The position numbers and the translations under genes are program-made. From Verrucomicrobiota bacterium (GTDB lineage Bacteria; Verrucomicrobiota; Verrucomicrobiia; Opitutales; Opitutaceae): a DNA stretch of 64,000 nt. Where the stretch lies: assembly GCA_023428905.1 (NCBI GenBank), contig JAEYWP010000030.1:62001-126000 (forward strand), given 5' to 3'. Below, one piece after another: positions 7,994 through 18,318 of this stretch (position 1 is its first letter; every line of letters starts with the position of its first letter). The notes beneath the pieces are model-generated. The model did no database searches and was not told the origin of the DNA. It saw nothing but the letters and a program-made list of their open reading frames with translations.

Positions 7994-8557
7994 ATGTCGT
8001 TTGCCGGTAAACGTATTGTGCTCGGGGTGACAGGATCGATCGCGGCCTACAAGGCGGCGGAGCTCACCAGTTTGCTGCGCAAGGCGGGCGCCGAGGTGTT
8101 TCCGGTCATGACAGAGAGTGCGCAGAAGTTCATCACCCCGCTCACGCTCCAGACGCTCGCCCGAAACCCCGTCGCAACCGACCTGTGGTCCGAGGGTAAC
8201 GGGTGGCAGCCCGGCCACATCGAGCTGGCTGACAAGGCCGACCTCCTGGTCGTCGCCCCGGCCACCGCGAACGTGATCTCCCATTTTGCCCACGGAGCGG
8301 CCCCGGACTACCTCGGCTCCCTGTATTTGGTAAGTCGATGCCCGGTGCTGATCGCACCGGCGATGAACGGCAAGATGTGGACCCATCCCGCGACAGTGAA
8401 AAACGTGCAGATCCTGCAGGAGCGCGGGGTCTCTTTTATCGGGCCGGAGGAGGGTATGCTGGCCTGCGGCTACGAGGGCGTAGGGCGGCTTTGGCCGGTC
8501 GACGGTATCCTCCGCCGGATGGAAGAGTTGCTCGGCCTGCCCGCGACCAAAAATTAA
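7994..8557 (+). CDS. coaC: Phosphopantothenoylcysteine decarboxylase (CoaC-only flavoprotein)
   Basis: FMN-dependent HFCD-family decarboxylase that converts 4'-phosphopantothenoylcysteine to phosphopantetheine in CoA synthesis. Motifs are VLGVTGSIAAYKA, the active-site histidine in GHIELADKADLL, VVAPATANVI, PAMNGKMW and the substrate-clamp LACGYEGVGRL. The 187-residue length covers only the CoaC half; most bacteria have a fused CoaBC of about 400 residues, and no CoaB domain is adjacent. The ATG at 7994 is chosen because upstream sequence of the open frame does not match the family. Confidence 0.88.
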   Translation: MSFAGKRIVLGVTGSIAAYKAAELTSLLRKAGAEVFPVMTESAQKFITPLTLQTLARNPVATDLWSEGNGWQPGHIELADKADLLVVAPATANVISHFAHGAAPDYLGSLYLVSRCPVLIAPAMNGKMWTHPATVKNVQILQERGVSFIGPEEGMLACGYEGVGRLWPVDGILRRMEELLGLPATKN

Positions 8558-8592
8558 GTTGCCGGGCGGGTGATTGCACCCACTGTCCGCGT

Positions 8593-8690
<98 letters not shown>

Positions 8691-8787
8691 CTGATTTTCC
8701 TTCCCCCCGGCGGGCCTTGGGAAACCGACCCGGGATCCGGCGCGTTTTTCGGTTGCGTGAGCAACCGCTGCGCATGGAGTAGCACGC

Positions 8788-10427
8788 GTGTCCTCCGGTT
8801 ATCAGGTCATCGCGCGCAAGTGGCGTCCCCAGACATTCGACGATGTGGTCGGCCAAGACCACGTGGTGCGCACCCTGAAGAATGCGATCGCCCGCAATCG
8901 CATCGCGCATGCCTATCTCTTCGTGGGGCCCCGCGGTACGGGCAAGACCAGCACGGCGCGCATCTTCGCCAAGGCATTGAACTGTACGGACGGGCCCAAG
9001 GCGGATTTCGATCCGGCGGATCCGGCGGTCAAGGCGATCGCCGACGGCACGTCGATGGATGTGATCGAGATCGACGGTGCGTCCAATAACTCCGTCGACC
9101 AGATCCGCGACCTGCGCGACGATGTGCGTTACGCCCCAAGCCAGGGCAAATACAAGATCTACATCATCGACGAGGTGCACATGCTCTCCACCGCAGCATT
9201 CAACGCGCTGCTGAAGACGCTGGAAGAGCCGCCGCCCCACGTGAAGTTCGTCTTCGCCACCACCGATGTGCAGAAGGTGCTGCCGACCATCCTTTCGCGC
9301 TGCCAACGCTTCGATCTGAAGCCGATCGCGCCAGAGCTGATCGTGCAGCGGCTGAAGACCATCGCCAGCGAGGAGAAAATCACCGTCACCGATGAGGCGC
9401 TGGCATGCATCGCCCGCATGGCCGATGGCGGGATGCGGGACGCCCAGTCGATCTTCGATCAGATGATTTCGTTCTGCGGGAATGAGATCAGCGAGCCCGA
9501 CGTCCTCGATGTGTACGGCCTGGTCGCGACTGAAAAAGTCGCGGCGTTGGCGGGCGCGCTTGCCGCGGGTGATCACGCAAAACTGGTGCAGATCGTCGAC
9601 GAGTGCGACCAGGGCGGGCGCGACCTCGTGAGACTGCTTGCGGATCTGCAGGCCTTGGTCCGGCAGGCCTTGCTCGATGCCATCGCCAAGGGTGGCAAAA
9701 GCGAGCTGCTCGGTGGAGTGGCCATGACGACGGAGCAGTTGACCCGTCTCCTCGATGGCCTCCGCGAAGGAGAAACCGGGGTGAAACTCGGGCTCTCCGA
9801 GAAGATCAACTTTGAGGTCACCCTGCTCAAGGCGGTCGAGGCCAGCCGCGCGCGTGCGATCGACAGTTTGATCAAGGAACTTTCCGCGCTGGCAGACGAG
9901 GCCCCGGAGGCTGGCGGCGAAAAAAAAAAGACCTGATCGATGAACTGGAGCACCGTCTCGGTGCCTGGTTGATGGATACGACCGCCGGGGAGGCCGCCGG
10001 CCTGGCGGCGAGTGGAGCCAGTGGAACGGGCGGGGCCATCCCCAGCACCGGGCGCACGCGCCGTCACCCGGACGGTGCTGCCGTTGAAAACGCGACGGAC
10101 CGCGGCATGGCGCCCGGCGCCGAAGGCTCGGTTTCGGGACCCGACGCCGGCGCCCCCGCTGATGAAGCGTCGCCGTGGCCGGATGATGCGGCCGAGAGCG
10201 CCTTCCTCGCCGAGCAGGGCTCCGGAGGAGCGCCTGTCGCCCTGGCGACCGTGCCGGCTCGCGAAGCGTCGTCAGACGTGCCGGCGGAGGACCGCGAGAA
10301 GGTGGTGCTGCCGCCGCTGCAGAGCCTGGTTGACCGGCTGACTCCCGATGCGAGGGAAAGGCTCGAAGACCTGTTCCGGGCCAAATTCGTGACGGTGCGG
10401 CAGGTGTCGCGCTCCGCGCTCAAGTGA
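8788..10427 (+). CDS. dnaX: DNA polymerase III subunits tau/gamma, with -1 frameshift
   Basis: Clamp-loader ATPase. The zero frame (8788-9936, GTG start after GGAG, 382 aa) gives a gamma form with Walker A GPRGTGKTS, Walker B IIDEVHML and sensor/arginine-finger LSRCQRF. It ends EKKKT-stop right after a run of ten A then G (9920-9930). A -1 shift on A AAA AAG leads into an open frame to 10427, giving a 546-residue tau whose extra 165 residues are an Ala/Gly/Pro-rich linker and a short conserved tail (LPPLQSLVDRLTPDARERL). The zinc-binding cysteines usual between Walker A and VIEID are absent. Frame and codons were followed base by base. Confidence 0.9.
9906..9964 (+). promoter_or_regulatory. 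dnaX programmed -1 frameshift signal
   Basis: The slippery heptamer A AAA AAG sits at 9924-9930 in the same codon phase as in E. coli dnaX, inside a ten-A run that could also cause transcriptional slippage as in Thermus. A Shine-Dalgarno-like GGAGG lies 13 nt upstream (9906-9910), the zero-frame TGA is at 9934-9936, and a GCACCG-TCT-CGGTGC hairpin is at 9950-9964. These are the parts of the known E. coli signal, though the hairpin is farther away. Confidence 0.8.
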
Positions 10428-10518
10428 GGCGGGGGAAGACGCCGTTGCCGGCGCCCTCCCCGATGTCGTTTTAATCGCGCCGTGCGGGAGCGCGGAAACG
10501 CGCAGCCAGCGGCGGTCC

Positions 10519-12180
10519 TCAGGCGAGGGAGCGATTCAAGGCGCTGACGATCGCCTTGATCGATGCGAGCTCGATGTTCGTATCGATCCCGGCGCCGAAG
10601 TAGGTGTTGCCGCGCGCGGTCTTGATCTGGATGTACGAAACCGCGCGAGCCTCCGCGCCCTTGCCGAGAGAATGCTCTGCATAACTCAGCAATTCGAAAG
10701 CCGCCAGCCCGGTCGGGGCCAGCGCGCGGACGAAGGCGTCGATCGGGCCGTTGCCCTTGCCGGTGAGCCGGTGTTCGTGCCCGTTGACCCGGACCGCCGC
10801 CTCACAGGTGACGGAGCTGTCCCGCTCCGTCGTCTTGAAGTGCAGCAGGGTGACGGGCTGGTCGCGCTCGATGTATTCACGGAGGAACGTCGCATGGATC
10901 TCCTCGGTGGTGAGCTCCGTGCCCTTGGCATCGGCCAGATCATTGATGATGCGGCCGATCTCCTTGTGCATGAGCTTGGGCAGCTGGAAGCCGAACTCGT
11001 TTTCCAGGACGTAAGCGACGCCGCCCTTCCCGGACTGCGAATTGATGCGGATGATCGCCTTGTAGCTGCGGCCGATGTCGGCCGGATCGACCGGAATGTA
11101 CAAGACGTCCCAGGGAGCATCGGGCTTCTGTTTTTCCCACGACTTGCGGATCGCGTCCTGATGGGAGCCGGAGAAGGCGGTGAAGACGAGTTCGCCCGCG
11201 TAAGGGTGGCGCGGGGGAACCTCCAGCTTCGTCACCCGCTCGTAGAGTTCGCGGATGCCGTTGATGTCGGAGAAATCCAGCTGCGGATGAATTCCGTGGG
11301 TGTAGAGATTGAGCGCCACCGTCACGATATCCAGATTGCCCGTGCGTTCGCCGTTGCCGAAGAGCGTGCCCTCGACCCGGTCGGCCCCGGCCAGCAATGC
11401 CAGTTCGGTCGCGGCGACGCCGGTGCCGCGATCGTTGTGGGTGTGGAGGGAAACCAGGGTGTGGTCGCGGCGTGTGAGGTGGGTGCACATCCACTCGATC
11501 TGGTCGGCGTGCACATTGGGCGTCGCGTATTCGACGGTGGCCGGCAGGTTGAGGATGATCTTGTTGTCGACCGTCGGCTGCCAGACGTCGGTCACGGCCT
11601 CACAGATTTCGAGGGCGAACTCCAGCTCGGTGCTGGTGAAGCTCTCCGGCGAATACTCAAAACGCACCCGCGTCCCGGCGTCAGCGAGTGCGGCGGTGTA
11701 GTGCTTCACCCACTCCGTGCCCCGGGTGGCAATTCTCACGATGTCCGCCTTCTGCGCGCCGAAGACGTGATTGCGCTGGGCGGGTGAGGTGGAGTTGTAG
11801 AGGTGAAAGATGATGTTCTTCGCGCCGCGCAGCGCCTCGCAGGAGCGGCTGATCAGTTCCTCGCGGCACTGGCAGAGAATCTGGATGGCGACATCATCGG
11901 GAATCCGGTTCTCGTCGATCAGGCGGCGGACAAAGTCGAACTCGATCTGCGAGGCGGACGGGAAGCCCACTTCGATCTGCTTGAAGCCGATCTTCACCAG
12001 CAGGTCGAAGAACTCGAGTTTCTCCTCGACGCTCATCGGTTGTGCGAGGGCTTGGTTGCCATCGCGCAGGTCGACGCTGCACCAGACGGGAGCCTGGGTC
12101 AGGGTGCGGTTGGGCCACTGGCGATTCGACAACGGGACCGGCGGGAAGGGCCGGTATTTGGTGACGGGAGCAGGTTGCAT
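10519..12180 (-). CDS. leuA: 2-isopropylmalate synthase (type 2 LeuA)
   Basis: Condenses acetyl-CoA with 2-ketoisovalerate in leucine synthesis. The protein (553 residues) is of the longer actinobacterial/yeast type: N-terminal WCSVDLRDGNQAL with the metal-binding aspartate, HTHNDRGTG metal histidines, GNGERTGN, and a C-terminal LeuA dimer/regulatory domain ending AIVSALNRSLA. The ATG at 12180 (MQPAPVTKY) begins the conserved N-terminus. No Shine-Dalgarno sequence is evident. A large hairpin lies about 85 nt upstream. Confidence 0.95.
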   Translation of the reverse strand: MQPAPVTKYRPFPPVPLSNRQWPNRTLTQAPVWCSVDLRDGNQALAQPMSVEEKLEFFDLLVKIGFKQIEVGFPSASQIEFDFVRRLIDENRIPDDVAIQILCQCREELISRSCEALRGAKNIIFHLYNSTSPAQRNHVFGAQKADIVRIATRGTEWVKHYTAALADAGTRVRFEYSPESFTSTELEFALEICEAVTDVWQPTVDNKIILNLPATVEYATPNVHADQIEWMCTHLTRRDHTLVSLHTHNDRGTGVAATELALLAGADRVEGTLFGNGERTGNLDIVTVALNLYTHGIHPQLDFSDINGIRELYERVTKLEVPPRHPYAGELVFTAFSGSHQDAIRKSWEKQKPDAPWDVLYIPVDPADIGRSYKAIIRINSQSGKGGVAYVLENEFGFQLPKLMHKEIGRIINDLADAKGTELTTEEIHATFLREYIERDQPVTLLHFKTTERDSSVTCEAAVRVNGHEHRLTGKGNGPIDAFVRALAPTGLAAFELLSYAEHSLGKGAEARAVSYIQIKTARGNTYFGAGIDTNIELASIKAIVSALNRSLA

Positions 12181-12264
12181 GAACGAAACAAAGGTGGAGT
12201 TGCAGACGCGGACTGACGAGGAAACGCACGGGCCTGGCGGTCCCGGGCGGCGGCGCATTCGAAT

Positions 12265-12307
12265 GACGCACGATCAGCCGCTACGCGGCCTTTGCAGATC
12301 GTGCGTC
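12265..12307 (-). other. Large hairpin upstream of leuA
   Basis: An exact 11-bp stem (GACGCACGATC at 12265-12275 with GATCGTGCGTC at 12297-12307) encloses a second stem, GCCGC/GCGGC. There is no U-tract, so it is not a simple terminator. Next to it is the 10-bp palindrome CATTCGAATG (12256-12265). It could be a leuA leader structure or a dispersed hairpin; no leucine-rich leader peptide was found. Confidence 0.55.
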
Positions 12308-12420
12308 CAGCTAAGTCGAAGCGCCTGAGCGGTGTTTCGCATGTAACGGGCCGTCAGCTAACGGCAGGCACGCGGGTGAAGTCAAGGGGCGGCACGGGCG
12401 TGAAGGCACAGTGGCATTGC

Positions 12421-12696
12421 CTAATCGCGGGCGGGCTGTGCCGGTTCGTGTTCCCCGTGGAGGCGCCGGTAGCGGCGCATCACGCACGCGATCGCGGCGA
12501 TCACGATACCCCAGTAAAAGAACAACCGTCCCAGGTTGGTGGCCCCATTGTAAGCGAGCTCACCGGCGGTGAACTTCCAGCCGAAGGCCAGCCCGAGGAG
12601 CGGAAAACTGAGGGCTCCAAGCAGCGCGCCCACCGCGGCGATGCCGGCGGTCCAGAGAAGGAAATACACGAGCCAATGGACACGGTGCAGGGTCAT
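12421..12696 (-). CDS. Small two-helix membrane protein, unknown function
   Basis: A 91-residue protein with hydrophobic stretches at about residues 8-38 (LVYFLLWTAGIAAVGALLGA onward) and 52-68 (LGRLFFYWGIVIAAIACVM) and a charged C-terminal tail. I do not recognise the family. The ATG overlaps the stop of the upstream dihydrofolate-reductase-like gene (ATGA), so it is translationally coupled and a real gene is likely. Confidence 0.7.
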   Translation of the reverse strand: MTLHRVHWLVYFLLWTAGIAAVGALLGALSFPLLGLAFGWKFTAGELAYNGATNLGRLFFYWGIVIAAIACVMRRYRRLHGEHEPAQPARD

Positions 12697-13223
12697 GGTT
12701 TGAGAACGGCGTAGCGGAGGAGGAGGGTGTCTGGCGAGAGCGACTCCCGCGCGCGCAAGGTGAGACGCACGTCACAGGTGCCGGAGATCAGCGGCGTACC
12801 GGTCCCAAACAGCACCGGTTCTATCGTCAGCCACAGTTCATGGACGAGCCCGGCCTGAAGAAACAGGTGGTGAATCTGCGAGCCACCCAGCAAGGCGCAC
12901 CGGCGGTGTCCGGCGTCCGCCAGACGTTTTACCAATGCGTGCGGGGTTTCTGAGGTGAACTCAAGCTGCCCCGGCAGGGCCTCCGCCGCGTAGGCCGCCG
13001 GGTTGCGGGTCAGGATGGCATGGAACCTCCCATTCGCCGCGCTGCGCCGCGTGCCGTCACGCGTCTGCCGGTAACTGGTGGCGCCCATCACCCGGCAGTC
13101 GAACTCCTTCAAGCTGTTGATGAAATGGGTTTTGTCTTCAGGAGAGGTGAAGGCGCTGCCCGGGGTGTCGTGGCGGGTGATGAAGCCGTCCACGCTTTGG
13201 GCGGCGATCAGGATGAGCTCCAT
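12693..13223 (-). CDS. Dihydrofolate reductase/RibD C-terminal family protein
   Basis: A 176-residue protein with the start MELILIAAQSVDGFIT, FDCRVMGATSYRQT, ALLGGSQIHHLFLQAGLVHELWLTI and VLFGTGTPLI, the pattern of RibD-C/YwjB-like NADPH reductases rather than true FolA. The substrate is unknown. It is translationally coupled to the small membrane protein gene downstream. Confidence 0.82.
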   Translation of the reverse strand: MELILIAAQSVDGFITRHDTPGSAFTSPEDKTHFINSLKEFDCRVMGATSYRQTRDGTRRSAANGRFHAILTRNPAAYAAEALPGQLEFTSETPHALVKRLADAGHRRCALLGGSQIHHLFLQAGLVHELWLTIEPVLFGTGTPLISGTCDVRLTLRARESLSPDTLLLRYAVLKP

Positions 13224-13368
13224 AACAGCGACCGTAGGCGCGAAAGTGCCGGGGACAAGCCCCCGGGCGGGGGGCCCCCCAGGGAGTCAGGGAAACCTGT
13301 AAAAGCGGCAGCAGCCCACCGTGACGCTTGCGCTTGGCTCCGCACTCTTCCTAGCGTCTGCGTCCTCA

Positions 13369-14397
13369 ATGAAAAAAGCGCTAATCACTGGCATCACAGG
13401 GCAAGATGGTAGCTACCTGGCGGAGCTGCTGCTCGAAAAGGGCTATGAAGTGCACGGCATCATTCGCCGCGCCTCGACCTTCAACACCAGCCGCATCGAC
13501 CATCTCTACCGTGACCCGCATGTGAACGGTGTGCGCCTTTTTCTCCATTACGGTGACCTGGCGGACTCCGTGCAGATGGTGAAGCTGCTGTATGATCTCC
13601 AGCCGGACGAGATCTACAACCTGGGGGCCCAGTCCCACGTCCGTGTGTCCTTCGACATTCCGGAATACACCGGCGACGTCGACGGTCTTGGTGCGCAGCG
13701 CATTCTCGAGGCGATCCGCGAGGCCGGGCTGGTGAAGAAGGTCCGTTATTACCAGGCCTCCTCATCCGAAATGTTCGGCAAAGTGCAGGAGGTTCCCCAG
13801 GTCGAAACGACTCCGTTCTGGCCCCGTTCCCCGTATGGTTGCGCCAAGGTGTATGCGTACTGGCTGACGGTGAATTATCGCGAGAGCTACAACCTGCACG
13901 CCAGTAATGGCATTCTCTTTAACCACGAGTCCCCCCGCCGCGGTGAGACCTTCGTGACGCGCAAGATCACTCGCGCGGCGACCCGCATCAAGGTCGGCCT
14001 GCAGGACTCTCTGTACCTCGGCAACCTGGATGCGCAGCGCGACTGGGGTTATGCCAAGGAGTATGTCGAAATGATGTGGCTGATGCTCCAGCAGGATAAG
14101 CCGGACGACTACGTGGTGGCGACGAACGAGACCCACAGCGTGAAGGAATTTTGCCAGGTGGCCTTTGCGCATCTCGGCCTCGACTGGGAGAAGTACGTGA
14201 AATACGACGCCCGTTACGAGCGCCCCGCCGAGGTCGAGCTTTTGATTGGCAATCCGGCCAAGGCGGAGAAGCAGCTCGGCTGGAAGCCGAAGGTGCGCTT
14301 CCCGGAACTGGTCAAGATCATGATCGACCACGATCTCGAGCTGGCAAAGCACGAGCTCGAGGTCTCGAAGTTGCCAAAACTCTCGATTCGCGGCTGA
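13369..14397 (+). CDS. gmd: GDP-mannose 4,6-dehydratase
   Basis: Produces GDP-4-keto-6-deoxy-mannose, the precursor of GDP-L-fucose and related sugars. Extended SDR features are ALITGITGQDGSYLAELLLE, IIRRASTFNT, NLGAQSHVRVSFD, SSSEMFGKVQE, YGCAKVYAYW and NHESPRRGETFVTRKI. Length 342 residues is typical. The ATG at 13369 fits the family start; an upstream in-frame GTG at 13321 would add an alanine-rich tail with no match. Followed by fcl, with a terminator-like hairpin between them. Confidence 0.97.
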   Translation: MKKALITGITGQDGSYLAELLLEKGYEVHGIIRRASTFNTSRIDHLYRDPHVNGVRLFLHYGDLADSVQMVKLLYDLQPDEIYNLGAQSHVRVSFDIPEYTGDVDGLGAQRILEAIREAGLVKKVRYYQASSSEMFGKVQEVPQVETTPFWPRSPYGCAKVYAYWLTVNYRESYNLHASNGILFNHESPRRGETFVTRKITRAATRIKVGLQDSLYLGNLDAQRDWGYAKEYVEMMWLMLQQDKPDDYVVATNETHSVKEFCQVAFAHLGLDWEKYVKYDARYERPAEVELLIGNPAKAEKQLGWKPKVRFPELVKIMIDHDLELAKHELEVSKLPKLSIRG

Positions 14398-14426
14398 ACC
14401 GCCCCGGCCGTCGCCAGTCTACGTGC

Positions 14427-14455
14427 GCGACCGCACTCCCGTGCGGTCGCATTTT
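14427..14455 (+). terminator. Intrinsic terminator between gmd and fcl
   Basis: A perfect 10-bp stem GCGACCGCAC / GTGCGGTCGC with a TCCC loop is followed by ATTTT. It lies 30 bp after gmd and 39 bp before fcl, so fcl is either expressed from its own promoter or by read-through. Confidence 0.75.
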
Positions 14456-14493
14456 GCCATTTGGCCGCTTCCGGCTAACTGAACGACACGCGT

Positions 14494-15429
14494 ATGAAGC
14501 TATTTATTGCAGGACATCAGGGCATGGTCGGCGCCGCATTGGTGCGCCGCTTTAAGAATGAGCCGGGCACAACCCTGCTCCTGCGTAACCGCAAGGAGGT
14601 GGACCTCACGTCGCAGGCGTCGGTGGACGCCTTTTACGCGGCGGAAAAACCGGATGTTGCGATCATCGCCGCGGCCAAGGTTGGTGGTATCCACGCCAAC
14701 AACACCTACCCGGCGGAGTTCCTCTACGACAACCTGGCGATCGCGGCCAACACGATCCACTCGGCTTACCGGCACGGGGTGAAGCGCCTGCTTTTCCTCG
14801 GGAGTTCGTGCATTTACCCGAAGCTCGCACCCCAGCCCATGCCGGAGGACTGCCTGCTCTCCAGCCCGCTGGAGCAGACCAACGAGGCCTATGCCATCGC
14901 CAAGATCACCGGTCTCAAGCTCTGCCAGTATTACCGCAAGCAATACGGCGTGCTTTACCACTCCGCCATGCCGACCAACCTGTACGGGCCGGCGGACAAC
15001 TACCACCTCCAGAACTCGCATGTGCTTCCGGCCCTGATCCGGAAGTTCCACGAGGCTAAGGAGGCGGGTCGCGATGAAGTGATCGCCTGGGGCACCGGAA
15101 AGCCCATGCGTGAGTTCCTCCATGTCGACGACCTGGCGGACGCCTGCGCGTACCTCCTCACGCTCGATAATCCGCCCGACTGGATCAACGTCGGCACCGG
15201 GACGGATGTGACGATCAAGGAGCTGACCGAGACGGTCGCCCGGGTCACCGGTTTCAACGGCCGGATCACGTGGGACACGACCAAACCCGACGGCACGCCG
15301 CGCAAGTTGATGGATGTCTCGCGGCTCAGTGCGATCGGCTGGAAGGCCCGGATCGGCCTGGAGGAGGGGGTGGCCAAGACCTATCAGTCCTTCCTCGCAG
15401 AAAAGGCCGCCGGCACACTGCGGGCCTGA
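14494..15429 (+). CDS. fcl: GDP-L-fucose synthase
   Basis: 3,5-epimerase/4-reductase that converts GDP-4-keto-6-deoxymannose to GDP-L-fucose. Evidence: N-terminal FIAGHQGMVGAALVRR, AAAKVGGIHANNTYPA, LGSSCIYPK, the YAIAKITG tyrosine-lysine pair, NLYGPADNYH and PMREFLHVDDLADA. Length 311 residues is normal. It follows gmd, completing the pathway for a fucosylated surface polymer. Confidence 0.97.
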   Translation: MKLFIAGHQGMVGAALVRRFKNEPGTTLLLRNRKEVDLTSQASVDAFYAAEKPDVAIIAAAKVGGIHANNTYPAEFLYDNLAIAANTIHSAYRHGVKRLLFLGSSCIYPKLAPQPMPEDCLLSSPLEQTNEAYAIAKITGLKLCQYYRKQYGVLYHSAMPTNLYGPADNYHLQNSHVLPALIRKFHEAKEAGRDEVIAWGTGKPMREFLHVDDLADACAYLLTLDNPPDWINVGTGTDVTIKELTETVARVTGFNGRITWDTTKPDGTPRKLMDVSRLSAIGWKARIGLEEGVAKTYQSFLAEKAAGTLRA

Positions 15430-15518
15430 CGCGAGGGCATGGGCGCGGCTGCGCCCACAAATTGCCAAGAAACGCGCAGCCGATTGCGGGTAGGGGAAAT
15501 AGGATAGGCTACCTCCCC

Positions 15519-17015
15519 ATGTTCGCCCCCATCGCTTTCAATAACACCGTCCTTCGCGACGGCCACCAGTCGCTTGCAGCGACGCGCATGACGACGGCCC
15601 AGATGCTGCCGGCTGCACCCATCCTCGACAGCATGGGTTTTGGCGGGCTCGAAACCTGGGGTGGGGCGACGATCGATTCCTGCCTGCGGTATCTCGGCGA
15701 GAACCCGTTCGATCGCCTTCGCGCCCTGAAAAAGGCTGCACCCAAGACGCCGCACATCATGCTCCTGCGCGGCCAGAACATCGTCCAGTACACCAGCTTC
15801 CCCGACGACGTGGTGGAGGCCTTCGTGAAGGCGAGTGCCGCGGCGGGGTGCGACGTCCTCCGGGTTTTTGATGCGCTCAACGACCTGCGCAACCTCGAGA
15901 CGGCGGTGCGGGCGGTGAAGGCGGCGAAAAAACACGCACGCGGGGAGATCTGCTACACAACCAGTCCGGTGCACACCATCGACGCGTTTGTCCAGATGGG
16001 AGTGGCGCTCGAAAAAATGGGCTGCGACTCGATCGGCATCAAGGACATGTCCGGGGTGCTCGCGCCGCGAATCGCCTTTGAACTTGTCAGTGCCCTGAAG
16101 CGCAACACCGCGCTGCCCGTGGCCGTCCATACCCACGACACAGCCGGCCTCGCGCTGGCCACCTATCTCGCGGCGATCGACGCCGGGGCGGACGCGGTCG
16201 AGACCTCCATCGCCCCCTTTGCCAACGGTACTGCGCAGCCGGATACCATCCGAATGATGGCCGCACTCGAGAATCATCCCCGCCGGGTCCAGTACGACAC
16301 CCAGAAGCTGATCGCCCTCCGCCAGCATTTCACCGAGGTGTACCGCGCCCTTTCCAAGTTCACCTCGGCGGACAACGAGCGGGTCGACAGCGACACCCTG
16401 ACCTACCAGGTGCCCGGCGGCATGCTGAGCAATTTCCGCACGCAACTGCGCGAGCAGAACATGTCGGACAAGTTCGACGACGTCATGCGCGAGGTTCCGG
16501 TGGTGCGCGAGGCGCTCGGCTGGATCCCGCTGGTGACACCGACCTCTCAGATCGTCGGCACCCAGGCGATGCTGAACGTGAAGTTCGGGCGCTGGAAGAA
16601 CGTGGCCCAGGCCACCAGCGACATCGTCCTCGGCAAATACGGCCGCACTCCTGGACCGGTGAATGCCGACCTGCTCGCGCTTGTCCGGAAAAACACCGGG
16701 CAGAGTCCCCTGGAGGGCCGCCTCGCGGATTCCCTGCCGCCGCGCATGCCGAAATTGCGCGAAGAATTGACCCAGGCCGGACTTCCGTCGGACGACGAGG
16801 CTTGCGTGCTCCACGCCATGTTTCCGCGGGAGTTTGCCGCCCTGCACAAGCCGGCGGCAGCAGCGGCGCCCGCCGCGACGGAGGTGTCGCGGCCGAGCGT
16901 AGCCCCGGCGGCGGGGACACCTTCGCCCGCTGTGCGCGCACCCAGCGGAAAAGCCGTGCATTATCACCTCACGATCAACGGGCGAGTGACGGACGCGACG
17001 GTCGAGGAGATCTGA
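15519..17015 (+). CDS. Carboxyltransferase subunit, transcarboxylase 5S / OadA-like without biotin domain
   Basis: TIM-barrel carboxyltransferase of the oxaloacetate decarboxylase alpha / pyruvate carboxylase B / transcarboxylase 5S family. It has TVLRDGHQSLAATRM, LETWGGATIDSCLRYL, MLLRGQN, the lysine region DSIGIKDMSGVL, the metal ligands VHTHDTAGLA and PGGMLSNFRTQL. The 498-residue protein ends at HYHLTINGRVTDATVEEI, just where a biotinyl domain would start in OadA; this is the natural end of the 5S subunit. No AMKM biotin site exists before prfB. It must use a separate biotin carrier, not seen in this window. Confidence 0.9.
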   Translation: MFAPIAFNNTVLRDGHQSLAATRMTTAQMLPAAPILDSMGFGGLETWGGATIDSCLRYLGENPFDRLRALKKAAPKTPHIMLLRGQNIVQYTSFPDDVVEAFVKASAAAGCDVLRVFDALNDLRNLETAVRAVKAAKKHARGEICYTTSPVHTIDAFVQMGVALEKMGCDSIGIKDMSGVLAPRIAFELVSALKRNTALPVAVHTHDTAGLALATYLAAIDAGADAVETSIAPFANGTAQPDTIRMMAALENHPRRVQYDTQKLIALRQHFTEVYRALSKFTSADNERVDSDTLTYQVPGGMLSNFRTQLREQNMSDKFDDVMREVPVVREALGWIPLVTPTSQIVGTQAMLNVKFGRWKNVAQATSDIVLGKYGRTPGPVNADLLALVRKNTGQSPLEGRLADSLPPRMPKLREELTQAGLPSDDEACVLHAMFPREFAALHKPAAAAAPAATEVSRPSVAPAAGTPSPAVRAPSGKAVHYHLTINGRVTDATVEEI

Positions 17016-17063
17016 TTTCCCGCTTGCTCCCCGGGGTTCCCTTTGGCGCGATCTGCCCCTCAC

Positions 17064-18207
<1,144 letters not shown>

Positions 18208-18318
18208 GGCCGCGCTCGCGCGCGGCGAATGGCGCATCACGGAATCCGACGGGAAGGCCCGGGTGCTTCGTCATTCGGATTGCGTCATTTCAGTCGTATT
18301 TCCCGCGTGGTGACAAAA

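Noticed and set aside
9920..9936. Ten-A run in dnaX as a sequencing error splitting one gene
   Set aside because: The phase, slippery heptamer, SD-like element and quick stop match known programmed frameshifting; an error is possible but less likely.
15440..15457. Hairpin TGGGCGC-GGCT-GCGCCCA after fcl as a terminator
   Set aside because: No T-tract follows the stem, so intrinsic termination is not supported.
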